A stretch of 64,000 nucleotides of DNA from Streptomyces sp. AC1-42W (GCF_003248355.1 NZ_QKWY01000002.1:3286001-3350000), one strand, 5' to 3'; counted from the stretch's first letter, positions 26,262-36,190 are shown. Made by a program: numbers and translations. Notes: generated by a model not told the origin, from the sequence alone.

Positions 26262-27695
26262 ATGACAGGCCCGGTGCTCGCCGTCGACCAGGGCACATCG
26301 GGAACGAAGGCGCTGGTGATCTGCCCCGAACGGGGCGTGATCGGCACCGGTTCCGCCCCCGTGCGGCCCCGGTACGGTCCCGGCGGAGCCGTCGAGGCGG
26401 ACCCGGCCGAATTACTCACCTCGGTGATCGAGGCCGGCCGCCGGGCAGTGGCCGAATCCGGCGGCATCGTCGACGCCGTCGGCCTCGCCAACCAGGGCGA
26501 GACCGTGCTCGCCTGGGACCCGGACACCGGGCGCCCCCTCACCGACGCGATCGTCTGGCAGGACCGCCGCGCCGCCACCGTCTGCACGGAACTCGCCCCG
26601 CGCGCCGAAGAGCTGAGACAGCTCACCGGACTTCCGCTCGACCCCTACTTCGCGGCCCCCAAAATGGCCTGGATCCGCCGCGAGCTGACCCGCGAAGGCG
26701 TCGTCACGACTACCGACGCCTGGCTCGTCCACCAGCTGACCGGCGCCTTCGTCACGGACGCCGCCACCGCCGGCCGCACCCAGCTCCTCGACCTGGACCG
26801 CGTCGACTGGTCACCGACCGCCCTGGACGCCTACGGCCTCGGCGACGAGCGGCTGCCCTCGGTGGTGGACGCCGCCGGAGACTTCGGCACCACCGGCGCA
26901 TTCGGCGGCGACCTCCCGCTCACCGGCCTCCTCGTCGACCAGCAGGCGGCCCTGCTCGCCCAGAGCGCCCTCGACCCGACCGTCGCCAAGTGCACCTACG
27001 GCACCGGCGCCTTCCTCCTGGCCGGGACCGGACCGACCCCGCGCCGGGGCAGCGGCGGGCTCGTCACCTGCGTGGCCTGGCGGCTCGGCGGACACACCAG
27101 CTACTGCCTGGACGGCCAGGTCTACACGGCCGCCTCCGCGGTGCGCTGGCTCACCGACCTGGGCGTGATCTCCGGCGCCGCCGACCTCGACCCGGTCGGC
27201 TCCGGCGTCCCCGACTCCGGCGGCGTCACCTTCGTCCCCGCCCTGGCCGGCCTCGCCGCCCCCTGGTGGCGCGGCGACCTGCGCGGATCGGTCACCGGCC
27301 TGGGCCTGGACACCTCCGCCGGACATCTGGTGCGCGCCCTGTGCGAAGGGATCGCCGCCCAGGTCGTGGAACTGGCCGACGCGGTGGCCGCCGACCGGGG
27401 CACCCCGCTGGCCGTGCTGCGCGTGGACGGCGGCCTCACCCGGTCCGCCCTGCTGATGCAGACCCAGGCCGACCTGCTGCAACGCCCCGTGGAGGTGTCG
27501 GCCCTGCCCGACGTCACCGCGCTCGGCGTCGGCGCCGTGGCCCGCATGGGCGCCGACCCCGCGCTCCCGGCCGACCGGGCCGTCCCCGACTGGACACCGG
27601 CCGCCGTCTACGAACCCCGGATCGGCCCCGACCGGGCCGCCGAACGCCTCGACACCTTCCGGGCGGCCGTACGCACGCTGGTGGAACGCCCATGA
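26262..27695 (+). CDS. FGGY-family carbohydrate kinase (glycerol kinase-like)
   Basis: The protein has 477 residues from the ATG at 26262, which has GGAG seven bases upstream and starts directly with VLAVDQGTSGTKALV (phosphate-1 loop). Later motifs include VDQQAALLAQ, KCTYGTGAFLLAGTG (phosphate-2) and LRVDGGLTRSALLMQTQADLL (adenosine motif). The kinase would phosphorylate glycerol or another polyol/ketose. The two following flavoprotein genes resemble glycerol-3-phosphate oxidation genes, which favours a glycerol-like substrate; erythritol or xylulose remain possible. Confidence 0.85.
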   Translation: MTGPVLAVDQGTSGTKALVICPERGVIGTGSAPVRPRYGPGGAVEADPAELLTSVIEAGRRAVAESGGIVDAVGLANQGETVLAWDPDTGRPLTDAIVWQDRRAATVCTELAPRAEELRQLTGLPLDPYFAAPKMAWIRRELTREGVVTTTDAWLVHQLTGAFVTDAATAGRTQLLDLDRVDWSPTALDAYGLGDERLPSVVDAAGDFGTTGAFGGDLPLTGLLVDQQAALLAQSALDPTVAKCTYGTGAFLLAGTGPTPRRGSGGLVTCVAWRLGGHTSYCLDGQVYTAASAVRWLTDLGVISGAADLDPVGSGVPDSGGVTFVPALAGLAAPWWRGDLRGSVTGLGLDTSAGHLVRALCEGIAAQVVELADAVAADRGTPLAVLRVDGGLTRSALLMQTQADLLQRPVEVSALPDVTALGVGAVARMGADPALPADRAVPDWTPAAVYEPRIGPDRAAERLDTFRAAVRTLVERP

Positions 27696-27726
27696 GAGCG
27701 GCCGGGCCGGCACGGAGGAAGGCACG

Positions 27727-29169
27727 ATGACGACGCGCCCGACACCCGAAGCCTCCACCCCACCCGTCGTCACCCGCGCCGGCCACCCCCTCCCCGACGC
27801 CCCGCCGTACGACGTCACCGTCATCGGCGCCGGAGTCGTCGGCACCGCCATCGCCCGCGCCCTGGCCCGCCACCCCCTGCGCACCGCACTCGTCGAAGCC
27901 ACGGACGACATCGCCAACGGCACCTCCAAGGCCAACACCGCGATCCTGCACACCGGTTTCGACGCCGCCCCCGGCACCCTGGAGGCCCGGCTCGTCCGCG
28001 AGGGCAGCCGGCTGCTCTCCCGCTACGCCGCCGAGACCGGCATCCCCGTCGAACGCGTCGGCGCCCTCCTCGTCGCCTGGGACCGGGAACAACTCGACGC
28101 CCTGCCCGCCCTGCTGGCCAAGGCCGAACGCAACGGCTACCACGCGGCCCGGCTGCTCGACGCGGCGCAGACCGCCGCCCGCGAACCCCACCTCGGGCCC
28201 GGCGCGCTCGGCGCCCTGGAGATCCCCGACGAATCCGTCATCTGCCCCTGGACCACCCCGCTCGCCTACGCCACCCAGGCCGTCCGGGCCGGGGTCCACC
28301 TCCACCTGGACTGCCCGGTCCAGGGCCTCGCGTACACGGACGGACTGCACACCGTCACCACCGGCCGCGGCACCCTGCGCACCCGGCTGCTCATCAACGC
28401 CGCCGGGCTGCACGCCGACACCGTCGACCGGCTGCTGGGCATCGACACCTTCACCGTGCGCCCGCGCCGGGGCCAGCTCATCGTCTTCGACAAGCTCGCC
28501 CGCGACCTGGTCCGGCACATCCTGCTGCCCGTGCCCACCGCCGCGGGCAAGGGCGTCCTGGTGGCGCCGACCGTCTTCGGCAACGTCCTGCTCGGCCCCA
28601 CCGCCGAGGACCTGGACGACAAGGAGGCCACCGAGTCCACCGCCGAAGGGCTCGCCCTCCTCCGCGAGAAGGGCAGCCGCGTGCTGCCCCGGCTGCTCGA
28701 CGAGGAGGTCACCGCCGTCTACGCGGGACTGCGGGCCGCCACCGGCCAGGAGGACTACCGGATCACCTCCCACCCGGACCGGGGCCTGATCACCGTCGGC
28801 GGCATCCGCTCCACCGGCCTCACCGCCTCCATGGCCATCGCCGCATACGTCCTGACCCTCCTCCCCGGTGCCGGCATCGATCCCGGGGAACCGGCGGACC
28901 TCGCGCCCCTCACCCTGCCGAACCTCGGCGAAGCCGCCCCGCGCCCGTACCTCGACGCGGAACTCATCGCCCGCGACCCCGCCTACGGCACCGTCGTCTG
29001 CCACTGCGAACGCGTCACGGACGGCGAGATCCGCGACGCCTTCGCCGCCACGCTCCCGCCGCGCACGGCCGAGGGCCTCGCCCGCAGGACCAGGGCCGGC
29101 AACGGACGCTGCCAGGGCTTCCACTGCGCGGCCGCCCTGCGTGCACGTATCGAGGAGGCCCGCCCATGA
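27727..29169 (+). CDS. GlpA-like FAD-dependent glycerol-3-phosphate dehydrogenase with BFD-type [2Fe-2S] domain
   Basis: The protein has 480 residues. An FAD-binding Rossmann start (YDVTVIGAGVVGTAIARALA) leads into a DAO-fold body with GTSKANTAILHTGFDA and GGIRSTGLTASMAIA. The last ~70 residues form a BFD-like domain with VCHCERVTDGEI and GRCQGFHC, giving four cysteines for a [2Fe-2S] cluster. It should oxidise the phosphorylated polyol made by the kinase and pass electrons to the next flavoprotein. It overlaps the next gene (ATGA). Confidence 0.85.
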   Translation: MTTRPTPEASTPPVVTRAGHPLPDAPPYDVTVIGAGVVGTAIARALARHPLRTALVEATDDIANGTSKANTAILHTGFDAAPGTLEARLVREGSRLLSRYAAETGIPVERVGALLVAWDREQLDALPALLAKAERNGYHAARLLDAAQTAAREPHLGPGALGALEIPDESVICPWTTPLAYATQAVRAGVHLHLDCPVQGLAYTDGLHTVTTGRGTLRTRLLINAAGLHADTVDRLLGIDTFTVRPRRGQLIVFDKLARDLVRHILLPVPTAAGKGVLVAPTVFGNVLLGPTAEDLDDKEATESTAEGLALLREKGSRVLPRLLDEEVTAVYAGLRAATGQEDYRITSHPDRGLITVGGIRSTGLTASMAIAAYVLTLLPGAGIDPGEPADLAPLTLPNLGEAAPRPYLDAELIARDPAYGTVVCHCERVTDGEIRDAFAATLPPRTAEGLARRTRAGNGRCQGFHCAAALRARIEEARP

Positions 29170-30389
29170 CCCGCCGCGAACGCCGGGTGGACGTCCTCGT
29201 CGTCGGTGCCGGACCGGCCGGGCTCGCCGCCGCGGCCGGCCTCGCCGCGGCCGGCGTACCGGACGTGGAGGTCCTGGACCGCGAACAGGCGGCGGGCGGC
29301 ATTCCCCGCCACTGCGCCCACGGCGGATTCGGCACGCGCCGCACCGGCGACCTCAGCGGCCCCGTGTACGCGACGCGCTGCGCGGCCGAGGCGACGACGG
29401 CCGGAGCCACCCTCCGTACCGGTGTCACGGTCACCGGCTGGGCGGGGCCCCGCACCCTCGACGTCACCGGACCCGGCGGCCTCGAACGCATCACCGCCCG
29501 CGCCGTCGTCCTCGCCACCGGTGCCCGCGAACGCCCCCGCGCCGCCCGCCTCGTCCCCGGCACCCGGCCCTCCGGCGTCTACACCACCGGCGAACTCCAG
29601 CAGGCTGTCCACCTCCACCACCAGACCGTCGGCACCCGCGCCGTGGTCGTCGGCGACGAACCGGTCGCCCTCTCGGCGGCCGAAACCCTGCGCACCGCCG
29701 GGGTCCGGCTCGTCGCCCGCGTCACCGAGCACCCGCCCCACCTCCTCCGGGCCGGGCGCCCGGCCGGCGGGGTGCCCCTGCTCACCCGTACCACCGTCAC
29801 CGGCCTGACCGGCCGCCCCCGCCTCACCGGTGTCCGGGTGCGGCACGAGAACGGCCGCACCACCACACTCGCCTGCGACACCGTGGTCTTCACGGCCGAC
29901 TGGATTCCCGAACACGAACTCGCCCGACGCGGCGGCCTGCCCCTGGACCCCGGGACGAAGGGACCCGCCCACGACCCCGCGTACCGCACCGTCGAACCCG
30001 GCGTCTTCGCGGTGGGCAACCTGCTGCACGGCGGGGAGAGCGCGGCCACCGCCGCCCGCGAGGGCCGGGCCGTCACCGGCCCCGTGCTGAGCCATCTGGC
30101 CGCCGGCGCCTGGCCGGCCGGCGGAGTGCCGCTCGCCGTCGCGGAGCCGCTGGAGTGGATCGCCCCCAACCTCACCGGGCCCGGCGGCACACCGGCCGCC
30201 GGGCCCTTCCTGCTGCGGACCGGCCGGCGGCTGACCGCCCCGCTGATCGTCGTCAGCCAGGACGGGGAGCCGCTGCACCGCCGCCGCCTGGTCCGCACTG
30301 TGCGGCCGGGGCGCTCCTTCCCGCTGCCCGCTGACTGGCTGGAACACGCCGACCCGCGCGGCGGCCCCGTCCACATCCGGCTCGCCTGA
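29166..30389 (+). CDS. NAD(P)/FAD-dependent oxidoreductase, partner of GlpA-like protein
   Basis: The protein has 407 residues. The FAD dinucleotide-binding start is VDVLVVGAGPAGLAAAAGLAAAG, ATGARERPRAARLVPG precedes a second nucleotide-binding region (GTRAVVVGDEPVALSAAETL), and GVFAVGNLLHGGESAATAAREGR is the terminal FAD signature. The last ~90 residues are an extra C-terminal domain. Comparable kinase/GlpA/FAD-reductase triplets are known from Thermotoga glycerol loci. It probably re-oxidises the dehydrogenase. ATGA overlap at 29166 ties it to the operon, which ends here. Confidence 0.82.
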   Translation: MTRRERRVDVLVVGAGPAGLAAAAGLAAAGVPDVEVLDREQAAGGIPRHCAHGGFGTRRTGDLSGPVYATRCAAEATTAGATLRTGVTVTGWAGPRTLDVTGPGGLERITARAVVLATGARERPRAARLVPGTRPSGVYTTGELQQAVHLHHQTVGTRAVVVGDEPVALSAAETLRTAGVRLVARVTEHPPHLLRAGRPAGGVPLLTRTTVTGLTGRPRLTGVRVRHENGRTTTLACDTVVFTADWIPEHELARRGGLPLDPGTKGPAHDPAYRTVEPGVFAVGNLLHGGESAATAAREGRAVTGPVLSHLAAGAWPAGGVPLAVAEPLEWIAPNLTGPGGTPAAGPFLLRTGRRLTAPLIVVSQDGEPLHRRRLVRTVRPGRSFPLPADWLEHADPRGGPVHIRLA

Positions 30390-30431
30390 AACCGCCCGCC
30401 GAGGGCGCCGGTCACCCCGGGCGCGGGCCGC

Positions 30432-30800
30432 TCAGGGAATCAGCAGCCAGTCCGAGCCGATCGCCGCGACCAGCCCGACCGCCAGCAGCCAACTCCCCAG
30501 CCGGGTGCGCCCGTTCCGGCTCAGCTCGATCACGACCCCGCACAGGATCAGCGCCAGCCCGTACACCCCGACCACCAGCACCGAGGACCGGCTCGCGATC
30601 CGCAGGCCCAGCACCACCGCCATCGCGGCCATCCCGACCGACGAGAGCACGATGCGCAGCCGTCTCGCCTGGCGCGGAGTCAGCCGGCGCTCCCCGGCCG
30701 CCACCCCCGCCCCGCCTTCCGCGACATCGTCCACGACGCCCTCCGCCGCGTCCTCGGCTATCGGGGTGTCCACGGCCCGGTCCTGGTCAGAAGTGCTCAT
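30432..30800 (-). CDS. Small integral membrane protein, hypothetical
   Basis: The protein has 122 residues from the ATG at 30800 (MSTSDQDRAV). An acidic soluble N-terminus of about 40 residues is followed by three hydrophobic segments (VLSSVGMAAMAVVLGL, VLVVGVYGLALILCGVVIEL, LGSWLLAVGLVAAIGSDWLL). It looks like a typical uncharacterised Streptomyces inner-membrane protein. It converges with the polyol operon and no function can be deduced. Confidence 0.72.
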   Translation of the reverse strand: MSTSDQDRAVDTPIAEDAAEGVVDDVAEGGAGVAAGERRLTPRQARRLRIVLSSVGMAAMAVVLGLRIASRSSVLVVGVYGLALILCGVVIELSRNGRTRLGSWLLAVGLVAAIGSDWLLIP

Positions 30801-30875
30801 GACGCCGGATCGTAATGGCTCCACCCGAACCGTCGCGCCGTTGTCAAACAACACCGTCGAAACCCGGCCGTGTTC

Positions 30876-31406
30876 CTACCGGCCACGCACCCCGCCCCCA
30901 CCGGACCCGCCCCGGACCCCGCCCGGCCCGAGCCCCGGAGCCTCCGCCGCCGCGTCCACCGGACCCGCGCCCGGGCGCTCCACCCGCGCCGCCAGCTCCC
31001 GCGCCCAGTCCGTCAGCGCCCCGAGCCCCATCCCGTACGCCTCCCCGGCCCCGTACGCCTCCAGCGCCGCCGCGCCCCGCCGCAGCAACCGGGCACCGCC
31101 CCTCGCGTTGCCGCGGGCCGCATGGGTCAGGCCCACCGCCAGCTGGGCCAGCCCGCGCCACAACTCCCGCTCCCCGGCCGGGCCCGACTTCCAGGCGTCC
31201 TCGAACACCTCGTGCGCGTGGAACGGCATCCCCGCGTCGAGCAGCCGCTGCGCCTCCCGCACGGTCTCCCCGGGGGTGCGCTCCACACCCTCCGGCTGCC
31301 GCTCCACCCCCGGCGTCCCGTACGGCAGCGGGCGCCCCAGCCCGTCACGGGGGCGCGCGTTGTGCGCCCGGCCCTCGGAATCCCGGTCCCTGCGTGTCTC
31401 GTTCAC
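30876..31406 (-). CDS. DUF309 family protein
   Basis: The protein has 176 residues from the GTG at 31406. The DUF309 core is clear at about residues 50-110, with MPFHAHEVFEDAWKSGPAGERELWRGLAQLAVGLTHAARGN carrying the FHxHE...W signature of this helical family. The C-terminus is a glycine/proline-rich low-complexity tail. The biochemical role of the family is unknown. It is transcribed away from the LAL-type ATPase gene. Confidence 0.85.
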   Translation of the reverse strand: MNETRRDRDSEGRAHNARPRDGLGRPLPYGTPGVERQPEGVERTPGETVREAQRLLDAGMPFHAHEVFEDAWKSGPAGERELWRGLAQLAVGLTHAARGNARGGARLLRRGAAALEAYGAGEAYGMGLGALTDWARELAARVERPGAGPVDAAAEAPGLGPGGVRGGSGGGGVRGR

Positions 31407-31515
31407 ACCCCGATTGTGCCCCGCACCTGCGGCGAACTGTCCGAACCACTGTCGGTCGCGACCCGCGCGCGACTAGGCTCGACCACCATGGTCATCACAT
31501 TGGGGGAGGGTAGGC

Positions 31516-34149
31516 ATGAAGCCGTCCCGGCCGCTTTATGAGCGCGAACCGGAACTCGCCACTGCCGCACAAGCCATCGACGCGCTCTGCGGCGCGCAGG
31601 CCACCGGCGGGCTGCTGATCTACAGCGGCGAGGCAGGTATCGGAAAGACCGCTCTCCTGGACGAGATCCGGGCCATGGCGGCGGACCGGTGCACCATCTG
31701 GTCGGCACGCGCCGGTGAGACGGTCACCTCGGTGCCGTTCCACGTCGTACGGCAACTGTTCCAGCCGACCCTGCACCAGCTCCCGCCCGACGACGTACGG
31801 GCCCTGTTCGGCCCCTGGTTCGACATCACCGCACCGGCCCTCGGGCTCGCCGAACCGTCCGGCCCGCAGACCGATCCGCAGGGTGTGCGCGACGGACTCG
31901 ACTACGTCGTCAAACGGCTCGCGTCCCGGCTCAGCCACAACCCGCTGCTCCTCGTCATCGACGACGCCCACTGGGCGGACGGCGAATCGCTCGCCTGGCT
32001 CTCCGCGTTCACCGCCCGCCTCGGCGATCTGCGCGTGCTCGTCGTCCAGGCCCACCGGCCCGAGGAACTCGCCTCCCGCGAGGCCGCGCGCAACGCGGCC
32101 GGCGGCCACCCCGCCCAGATCCGCGTCGCCCTGCGCGCCCTGACCCCCGACGCCACCGCCGAACTGGTCCGCAGCTCCCTCGGGGAGCACGCCGACGACC
32201 CGTTCTGCCGCGAGGTGTGGGCCGTCACCGGCGGCAACCCGTACGAGGCCGTCGAGCTCGTCGCCAAGGTCCAGGACCGCGAACTGGTCCCGCTGGAGGA
32301 GTCCGCCGGGCTCCTGCGCGAACTCGGCGCATCGGCAAGGGGCAGCGGCCTCGTCGCCCGCCTCGAACGGCTCGGCACCAACGCCACCCGGTTCGCCTGG
32401 GCGGCCGCCGTCCTCGGCACCGAGATCTCCCAGGACCTCGCCGCCATGCTGGCCGGCATGAGCGCGGCCGAGGCCGCCGACTGCACCGCCCGGCTGCGCG
32501 AGGCCCGAATCGTCAGCGGCTTCGACCCGCTGGAGTTCGTGCACCCGGTGATCGCCTCCGCCGTCTACCGCTCCATCCCGCCCGCCACCCGCACCGCCAT
32601 GCACGGCCGGGCCGCCTGGGCGATCACCCGGACCGGACGCGGCCCCGCGGCGGCCTCCCGGCACCTGCTCGAAGTCCACCCGGACGACGACCAGGAACTC
32701 GTCGAGCAGCTGAGGGCCGCCGCGAAGCAGCACCTCGCGGTCGGCGCGCCCGAGGCCGCCCGGCGCTGCCTGGAACGCGCCCTGGAGGAGCCGCCGCGCC
32801 ACGACGTGCGCGCCACCCTGCTCTACGAGCTGGGCTGTGCGACGCTGCTCAGCTCCCCGGCCACCACCGTGCAGCATCTGCGCGCCGCCCTGGACATGCC
32901 GGGCCTCGCCGACGACCTGCGGGTCGACGCCACCTTCCGGCTCGCCGCGGCTCTGTCCCACAACAACCAGCTCAAGGAGGCGGCCCTGGCCCTGGCCGCC
33001 GAGGCCGAACGCACCGCGCCCGGCCCCGGTCTGATGCGGCTCCAGGCCGCCCACTTCCTCTGGGAGGGCATGCAGGCCACCGAGGAGGACGGTCCCGGCC
33101 GCTCGCGCCGGCTCGCCGCAAACGCCGACCACCTCACCGGCCGGGACAACGCCGAACGGGCGCTGCTCACCCTGCGCGCCTTCGACGCCATGCTGCGCGG
33201 CGAGAACGCCGAGATCATCGTGGACCTCTGCGAGCGCGCCCTCGTGGACGGCCACCCCGCACGCGGACTCGGATGGACCGACACCGAGTGGGGCTTCGAA
33301 CTGCCCGCCCTGCTCGGCATCACCTACGCGTTCACCGACCGGCTCGACCGCGCCGAGGAACTGTTCGGCGAGGCGGTCCGGGCCTTCGAGATCTCCGGCT
33401 GGAGTGGCGCCCACCTCGCCTTCGCGCACACCCTCCTCGGACTGGTCCACCGCCGTCGCGGCCGTCTCGCCGAGGCGGAGGGCTTCCTGCGCGAAGGGCT
33501 GCGGCTGGCCGACCGCGTCGGCAACGGGCTCCCCGTCCACTGGGACGCCGCCTGTCTGCTCATCGACACCCTGCTGGCCCGCGGCCGGGTGTCCGAGGCG
33601 CGCAAGATCGCCGACCAGTACGACTTCGGCCTGCCCTATCCGAGCGCCATGGTGCTGCCCGACGCACCGTGTGTCCGCGGCCGCCTGCTGCTGGCCGAAG
33701 GCCGTATCAAGGAGGCCGTCACCGAGCTGGAGGCCGCCGGACGCTCCCTGGAACCGCGCGGCAGGTTCAACGGCATCTGGGGCCCGTGGGCCGGTGACCT
33801 GGCACGCGCCCTGGCCGACGAGGACCCCGGCCGGGCCGCCCAGCTCGCCAACACGGCCCGCGTCCACGCCGAGCGGTTCGGCACCGAGACCGCCATAGGC
33901 GAGGCCCTGCGCTGTGTGGCCATGTTCGCCCGCCCGGAGGAGGCCGTCCACCTCCTGGGCCAGGCGGTCCGCCACCTGGAGGCGTCGCCCTCCGGCTTCG
34001 AGTTCGCCCAGGCGCTGCTCGACCACGGCATCGCCACCCGCTCGCCCCGCGAACTGACCCGGGCCCACAAGCTGGCCACGGCCTGCGGCGCGGAAGGACT
34101 GGCGGCACGGGCCCAGCAGGCACGTGCGTCGATCCGGTCCACCGAGTGA
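31516..34149 (+). CDS. LAL-type AAA ATPase lacking the LuxR DNA-binding domain
   Basis: The protein has 877 residues from the ATG at 31516 (GGGAGGG upstream). Walker A is SGEAGIGKTALLDEI (about residues 35-50) and Walker B is LLLVIDDAHWADGESLAWL. A long helical TPR-like region fills the remainder (ALAAEAERTAPGPGL, FGEAVRAFEISGW and similar). LAL regulators normally end in a LuxR-type HTH at about residues 870-940; this protein stops (QQARASIRSTE) just where that domain should begin. It is either a natural HTH-less STAND-type ATPase that acts through a partner, or a C-terminally truncated regulator. Confidence 0.8.
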   Translation: MKPSRPLYEREPELATAAQAIDALCGAQATGGLLIYSGEAGIGKTALLDEIRAMAADRCTIWSARAGETVTSVPFHVVRQLFQPTLHQLPPDDVRALFGPWFDITAPALGLAEPSGPQTDPQGVRDGLDYVVKRLASRLSHNPLLLVIDDAHWADGESLAWLSAFTARLGDLRVLVVQAHRPEELASREAARNAAGGHPAQIRVALRALTPDATAELVRSSLGEHADDPFCREVWAVTGGNPYEAVELVAKVQDRELVPLEESAGLLRELGASARGSGLVARLERLGTNATRFAWAAAVLGTEISQDLAAMLAGMSAAEAADCTARLREARIVSGFDPLEFVHPVIASAVYRSIPPATRTAMHGRAAWAITRTGRGPAAASRHLLEVHPDDDQELVEQLRAAAKQHLAVGAPEAARRCLERALEEPPRHDVRATLLYELGCATLLSSPATTVQHLRAALDMPGLADDLRVDATFRLAAALSHNNQLKEAALALAAEAERTAPGPGLMRLQAAHFLWEGMQATEEDGPGRSRRLAANADHLTGRDNAERALLTLRAFDAMLRGENAEIIVDLCERALVDGHPARGLGWTDTEWGFELPALLGITYAFTDRLDRAEELFGEAVRAFEISGWSGAHLAFAHTLLGLVHRRRGRLAEAEGFLREGLRLADRVGNGLPVHWDAACLLIDTLLARGRVSEARKIADQYDFGLPYPSAMVLPDAPCVRGRLLLAEGRIKEAVTELEAAGRSLEPRGRFNGIWGPWAGDLARALADEDPGRAAQLANTARVHAERFGTETAIGEALRCVAMFARPEEAVHLLGQAVRHLEASPSGFEFAQALLDHGIATRSPRELTRAHKLATACGAEGLAARAQQARASIRSTE

Positions 34150-34200
34150 GGTAATGTTTGTCCTGCAGCCAGCACCCGGCCCGACCGGGTGACACGGCAG

Positions 34201-34274
<74 letters not shown>

Positions 34275-34292
34275 CTTTTGAAGTCGCGAATC

Positions 34293-34326
34293 AGGGCCGG
34301 TTTCGGAATCTTCCGAAACCGGCCCT
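34293..34326 (+). terminator. Hairpin terminator after tRNA-Pro
   Basis: A perfect 16-bp stem (34293-34308 with 34311-34326) has a two-base loop and begins 18 bases after the tRNA. Confidence 0.8.
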
Positions 34327-34351
34327 TGATCGTTCCCGCGCTCGTTCCCCT

Positions 34352-34387
34352 TCCCGTTGCCGGCCCCGTCCGGGGCCGGCAACGGGA
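34352..34387 (-). terminator. Hairpin terminator of amine oxidase gene
   Basis: A perfect 17-bp stem (34352-34368 with 34371-34387) has a two-base loop and lies ten bases past the amine oxidase stop. Confidence 0.8.
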
Positions 34388-34396
34388 GCAGGCGTC

Positions 34397-36001
34397 CTAC
34401 CGGGCCAGGGTCCGGGAGTGGATTTCCGTGACCACCTTGCGGGCGGAGGTGAACGCTCCGTGCTGCCAGGCGATGGTGTTGCTGAGCCAGTCACCGGCGA
34501 AGTACACGTTTCCGGCCGGGCGGTTCAGGGTCTGGTACGCGATACCCGTCTGCGACTCCCAGCCCGCCCAGCCGCCTTCGATGAACGGGGTGCGGTGCCA
34601 GGCCACACTGAAGGACGAGGCCAGTTCGGAGCGGTACTTCTCGCCGTGGATCTTCACCCCCTCGGCGACCGCCCTGCGCTCGCGGTCGGTGTGCGGCAGC
34701 CTGCCGTACACGGCGGCGGGTTCCAGGGCGTGGTAGTAGCCGATGAGGAGACCGCGGTCGCCGTGGTAGCCGTACGACGGGTACCAGATGGTGCCCAGGT
34801 CGTTGTCGGTCGGCGTGACGCCGCCGTAGATGCGCTCGTCCGTCTCCCACCACCGGGTCCGGTACTCCAGGCCGATCTTGCCGGCCTCCCATGGCTGCGG
34901 GGTGAGCAGCGCGTCCGTGACCCCGGAGCCGAGGTTGTGCCTGAGACGGGCCATCACCATCGGCGGGATGGCCGCGACCACGTAGTCGGCCCACTCCGTC
35001 ACCGTACGGCCCTGTGCGTTCACCCAGGTGACCGAGGCGCCGTCCGTGTGGTTCCGGATGGCGGCCGCGCGGGCCCCGTACTCGATGCGGTCGCTGCCGA
35101 TCGCCGCTGCCAGCGCCTTGGGGATGGCGTCCATGCCGCCCACCGGCTGGAACATCATCGCGGCCTGCTGGTAGTCGAACTCGAAGGAGAAACGCAGCCC
35201 CAGCCCGCTCGCGATGACGTCGGACAGGGAGGGCGGCGGGGCGAGCACCGTCCCGGCCTCCAGCGCGGCCCCGGGTTCGACCGTGTAGCCGCGGCGGCTG
35301 CTGCCGGTGTACGCCCAGTCGTCGGAGCGGCCCTTGAGGTCGCCGAAGTCCTTGAGGAGTTCCAGCAGCCGTTCCTTGTCGGTCGTGGTCAGGGTCTGGT
35401 CCAGCGCGCCCTGGTCGGTGGCCTTGGCGAGGAGCTCGGACACATAGCCGTACACGTCGGCCTTCGCGGTCCGCCACCGCACCGGCTGCCCGGCGAGCGC
35501 CGCGCTGTTCTCGTGGAAGATGTACGCGTTGGCGTTCTGATTCACGAACGCCTCCAGCGGAACGCCGAGTTCACGGCAGTACTCCAGCGTCACGTGCGAC
35601 TGGGGTATGCGGCCGGGACCGGCGTTCATGTACTGGCCGGGCGCGAAGTTCGCCGTCTGGGTGCGGCCGTCGAGGTCGGTCTCCGTCGTGCCGCCCCGCA
35701 CCGTCCAGTTGCGGCCGCCCGGACGGTTCTTCGCCTCCAGGACGTGGCAGGCGTACCCGGCCTTGCCCAGCTCGTACGCCGCGGCGAGACCGGCGATGCC
35801 GGCGCCGAGGACGATGACCTTCTTGCCGTTGCGACGGCCGATCGAGGTGAAGTCGCCTCGCCTCGGCGGACGGAACGCCCCCGCGTGCGCCTGGGGCACC
35901 GGTGCCAGGCCGAGCGCTCCCATGGCCGAATACATCACTCCGGCGCCTCCTGATATCCCCACCGCTCTCAGGAATGCGCGTCGAGAGGTCTGTGCCACCA
36001 T
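34397..36001 (-). CDS. Tat-exported flavin monoamine / L-amino-acid oxidase
   Basis: The protein has 534 residues from the ATG at 36001 (AAAGGAG upstream). A twin-arginine signal (SRRAFLRAVG, hydrophobic stretch, PQAHA cleavage region near residue 40) precedes the FAD-binding motif VIVLGAGIAGLAAAYELGKAGY and the RPGGRNW loop. The C-terminal FAD segment is NVYFAGDWLSNTIAWQHGAFTSA. It should oxidise an amine or L-amino acid outside the cytoplasmic membrane. Relatives include L-amino-acid oxidases and amino-acid 2-monooxygenases that produce amides. The amidase gene 189 bases upstream on the same strand makes the latter an attractive but unproven option. Confidence 0.82.
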   Translation of the reverse strand: MVAQTSRRAFLRAVGISGGAGVMYSAMGALGLAPVPQAHAGAFRPPRRGDFTSIGRRNGKKVIVLGAGIAGLAAAYELGKAGYACHVLEAKNRPGGRNWTVRGGTTETDLDGRTQTANFAPGQYMNAGPGRIPQSHVTLEYCRELGVPLEAFVNQNANAYIFHENSAALAGQPVRWRTAKADVYGYVSELLAKATDQGALDQTLTTTDKERLLELLKDFGDLKGRSDDWAYTGSSRRGYTVEPGAALEAGTVLAPPPSLSDVIASGLGLRFSFEFDYQQAAMMFQPVGGMDAIPKALAAAIGSDRIEYGARAAAIRNHTDGASVTWVNAQGRTVTEWADYVVAAIPPMVMARLRHNLGSGVTDALLTPQPWEAGKIGLEYRTRWWETDERIYGGVTPTDNDLGTIWYPSYGYHGDRGLLIGYYHALEPAAVYGRLPHTDRERRAVAEGVKIHGEKYRSELASSFSVAWHRTPFIEGGWAGWESQTGIAYQTLNRPAGNVYFAGDWLSNTIAWQHGAFTSARKVVTEIHSRTLAR

Positions 36002-36155
36002 TTTCTCCTTTGTTCCCCCGGAGCCCGGGATTCCTCGTCCGAGCCGCTTCTCGTCGACGTTGTGGCCGTGTGGGGGGAGGTGTGGCAGTGGCCGTGCGCC
36101 CGGCGAGGCTCCATGGGCTTTGTTTCGTGAACGTGCTTGTGTCGTACGTGAGTTC

Positions 36156-36182
36156 CCCCGGCCCGGATCTTCCGGGCCGGGG
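36156..36182 (-). terminator. Hairpin terminator of amidase gene
   Basis: A perfect 12-bp stem (36156-36167 with 36171-36182) with a 3-base loop lies eight bases after the amidase stop. It implies that the amine oxidase gene has its own promoter in 36002-36155. Confidence 0.7.
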
Positions 36183-36190
36183 CGTCCGTC

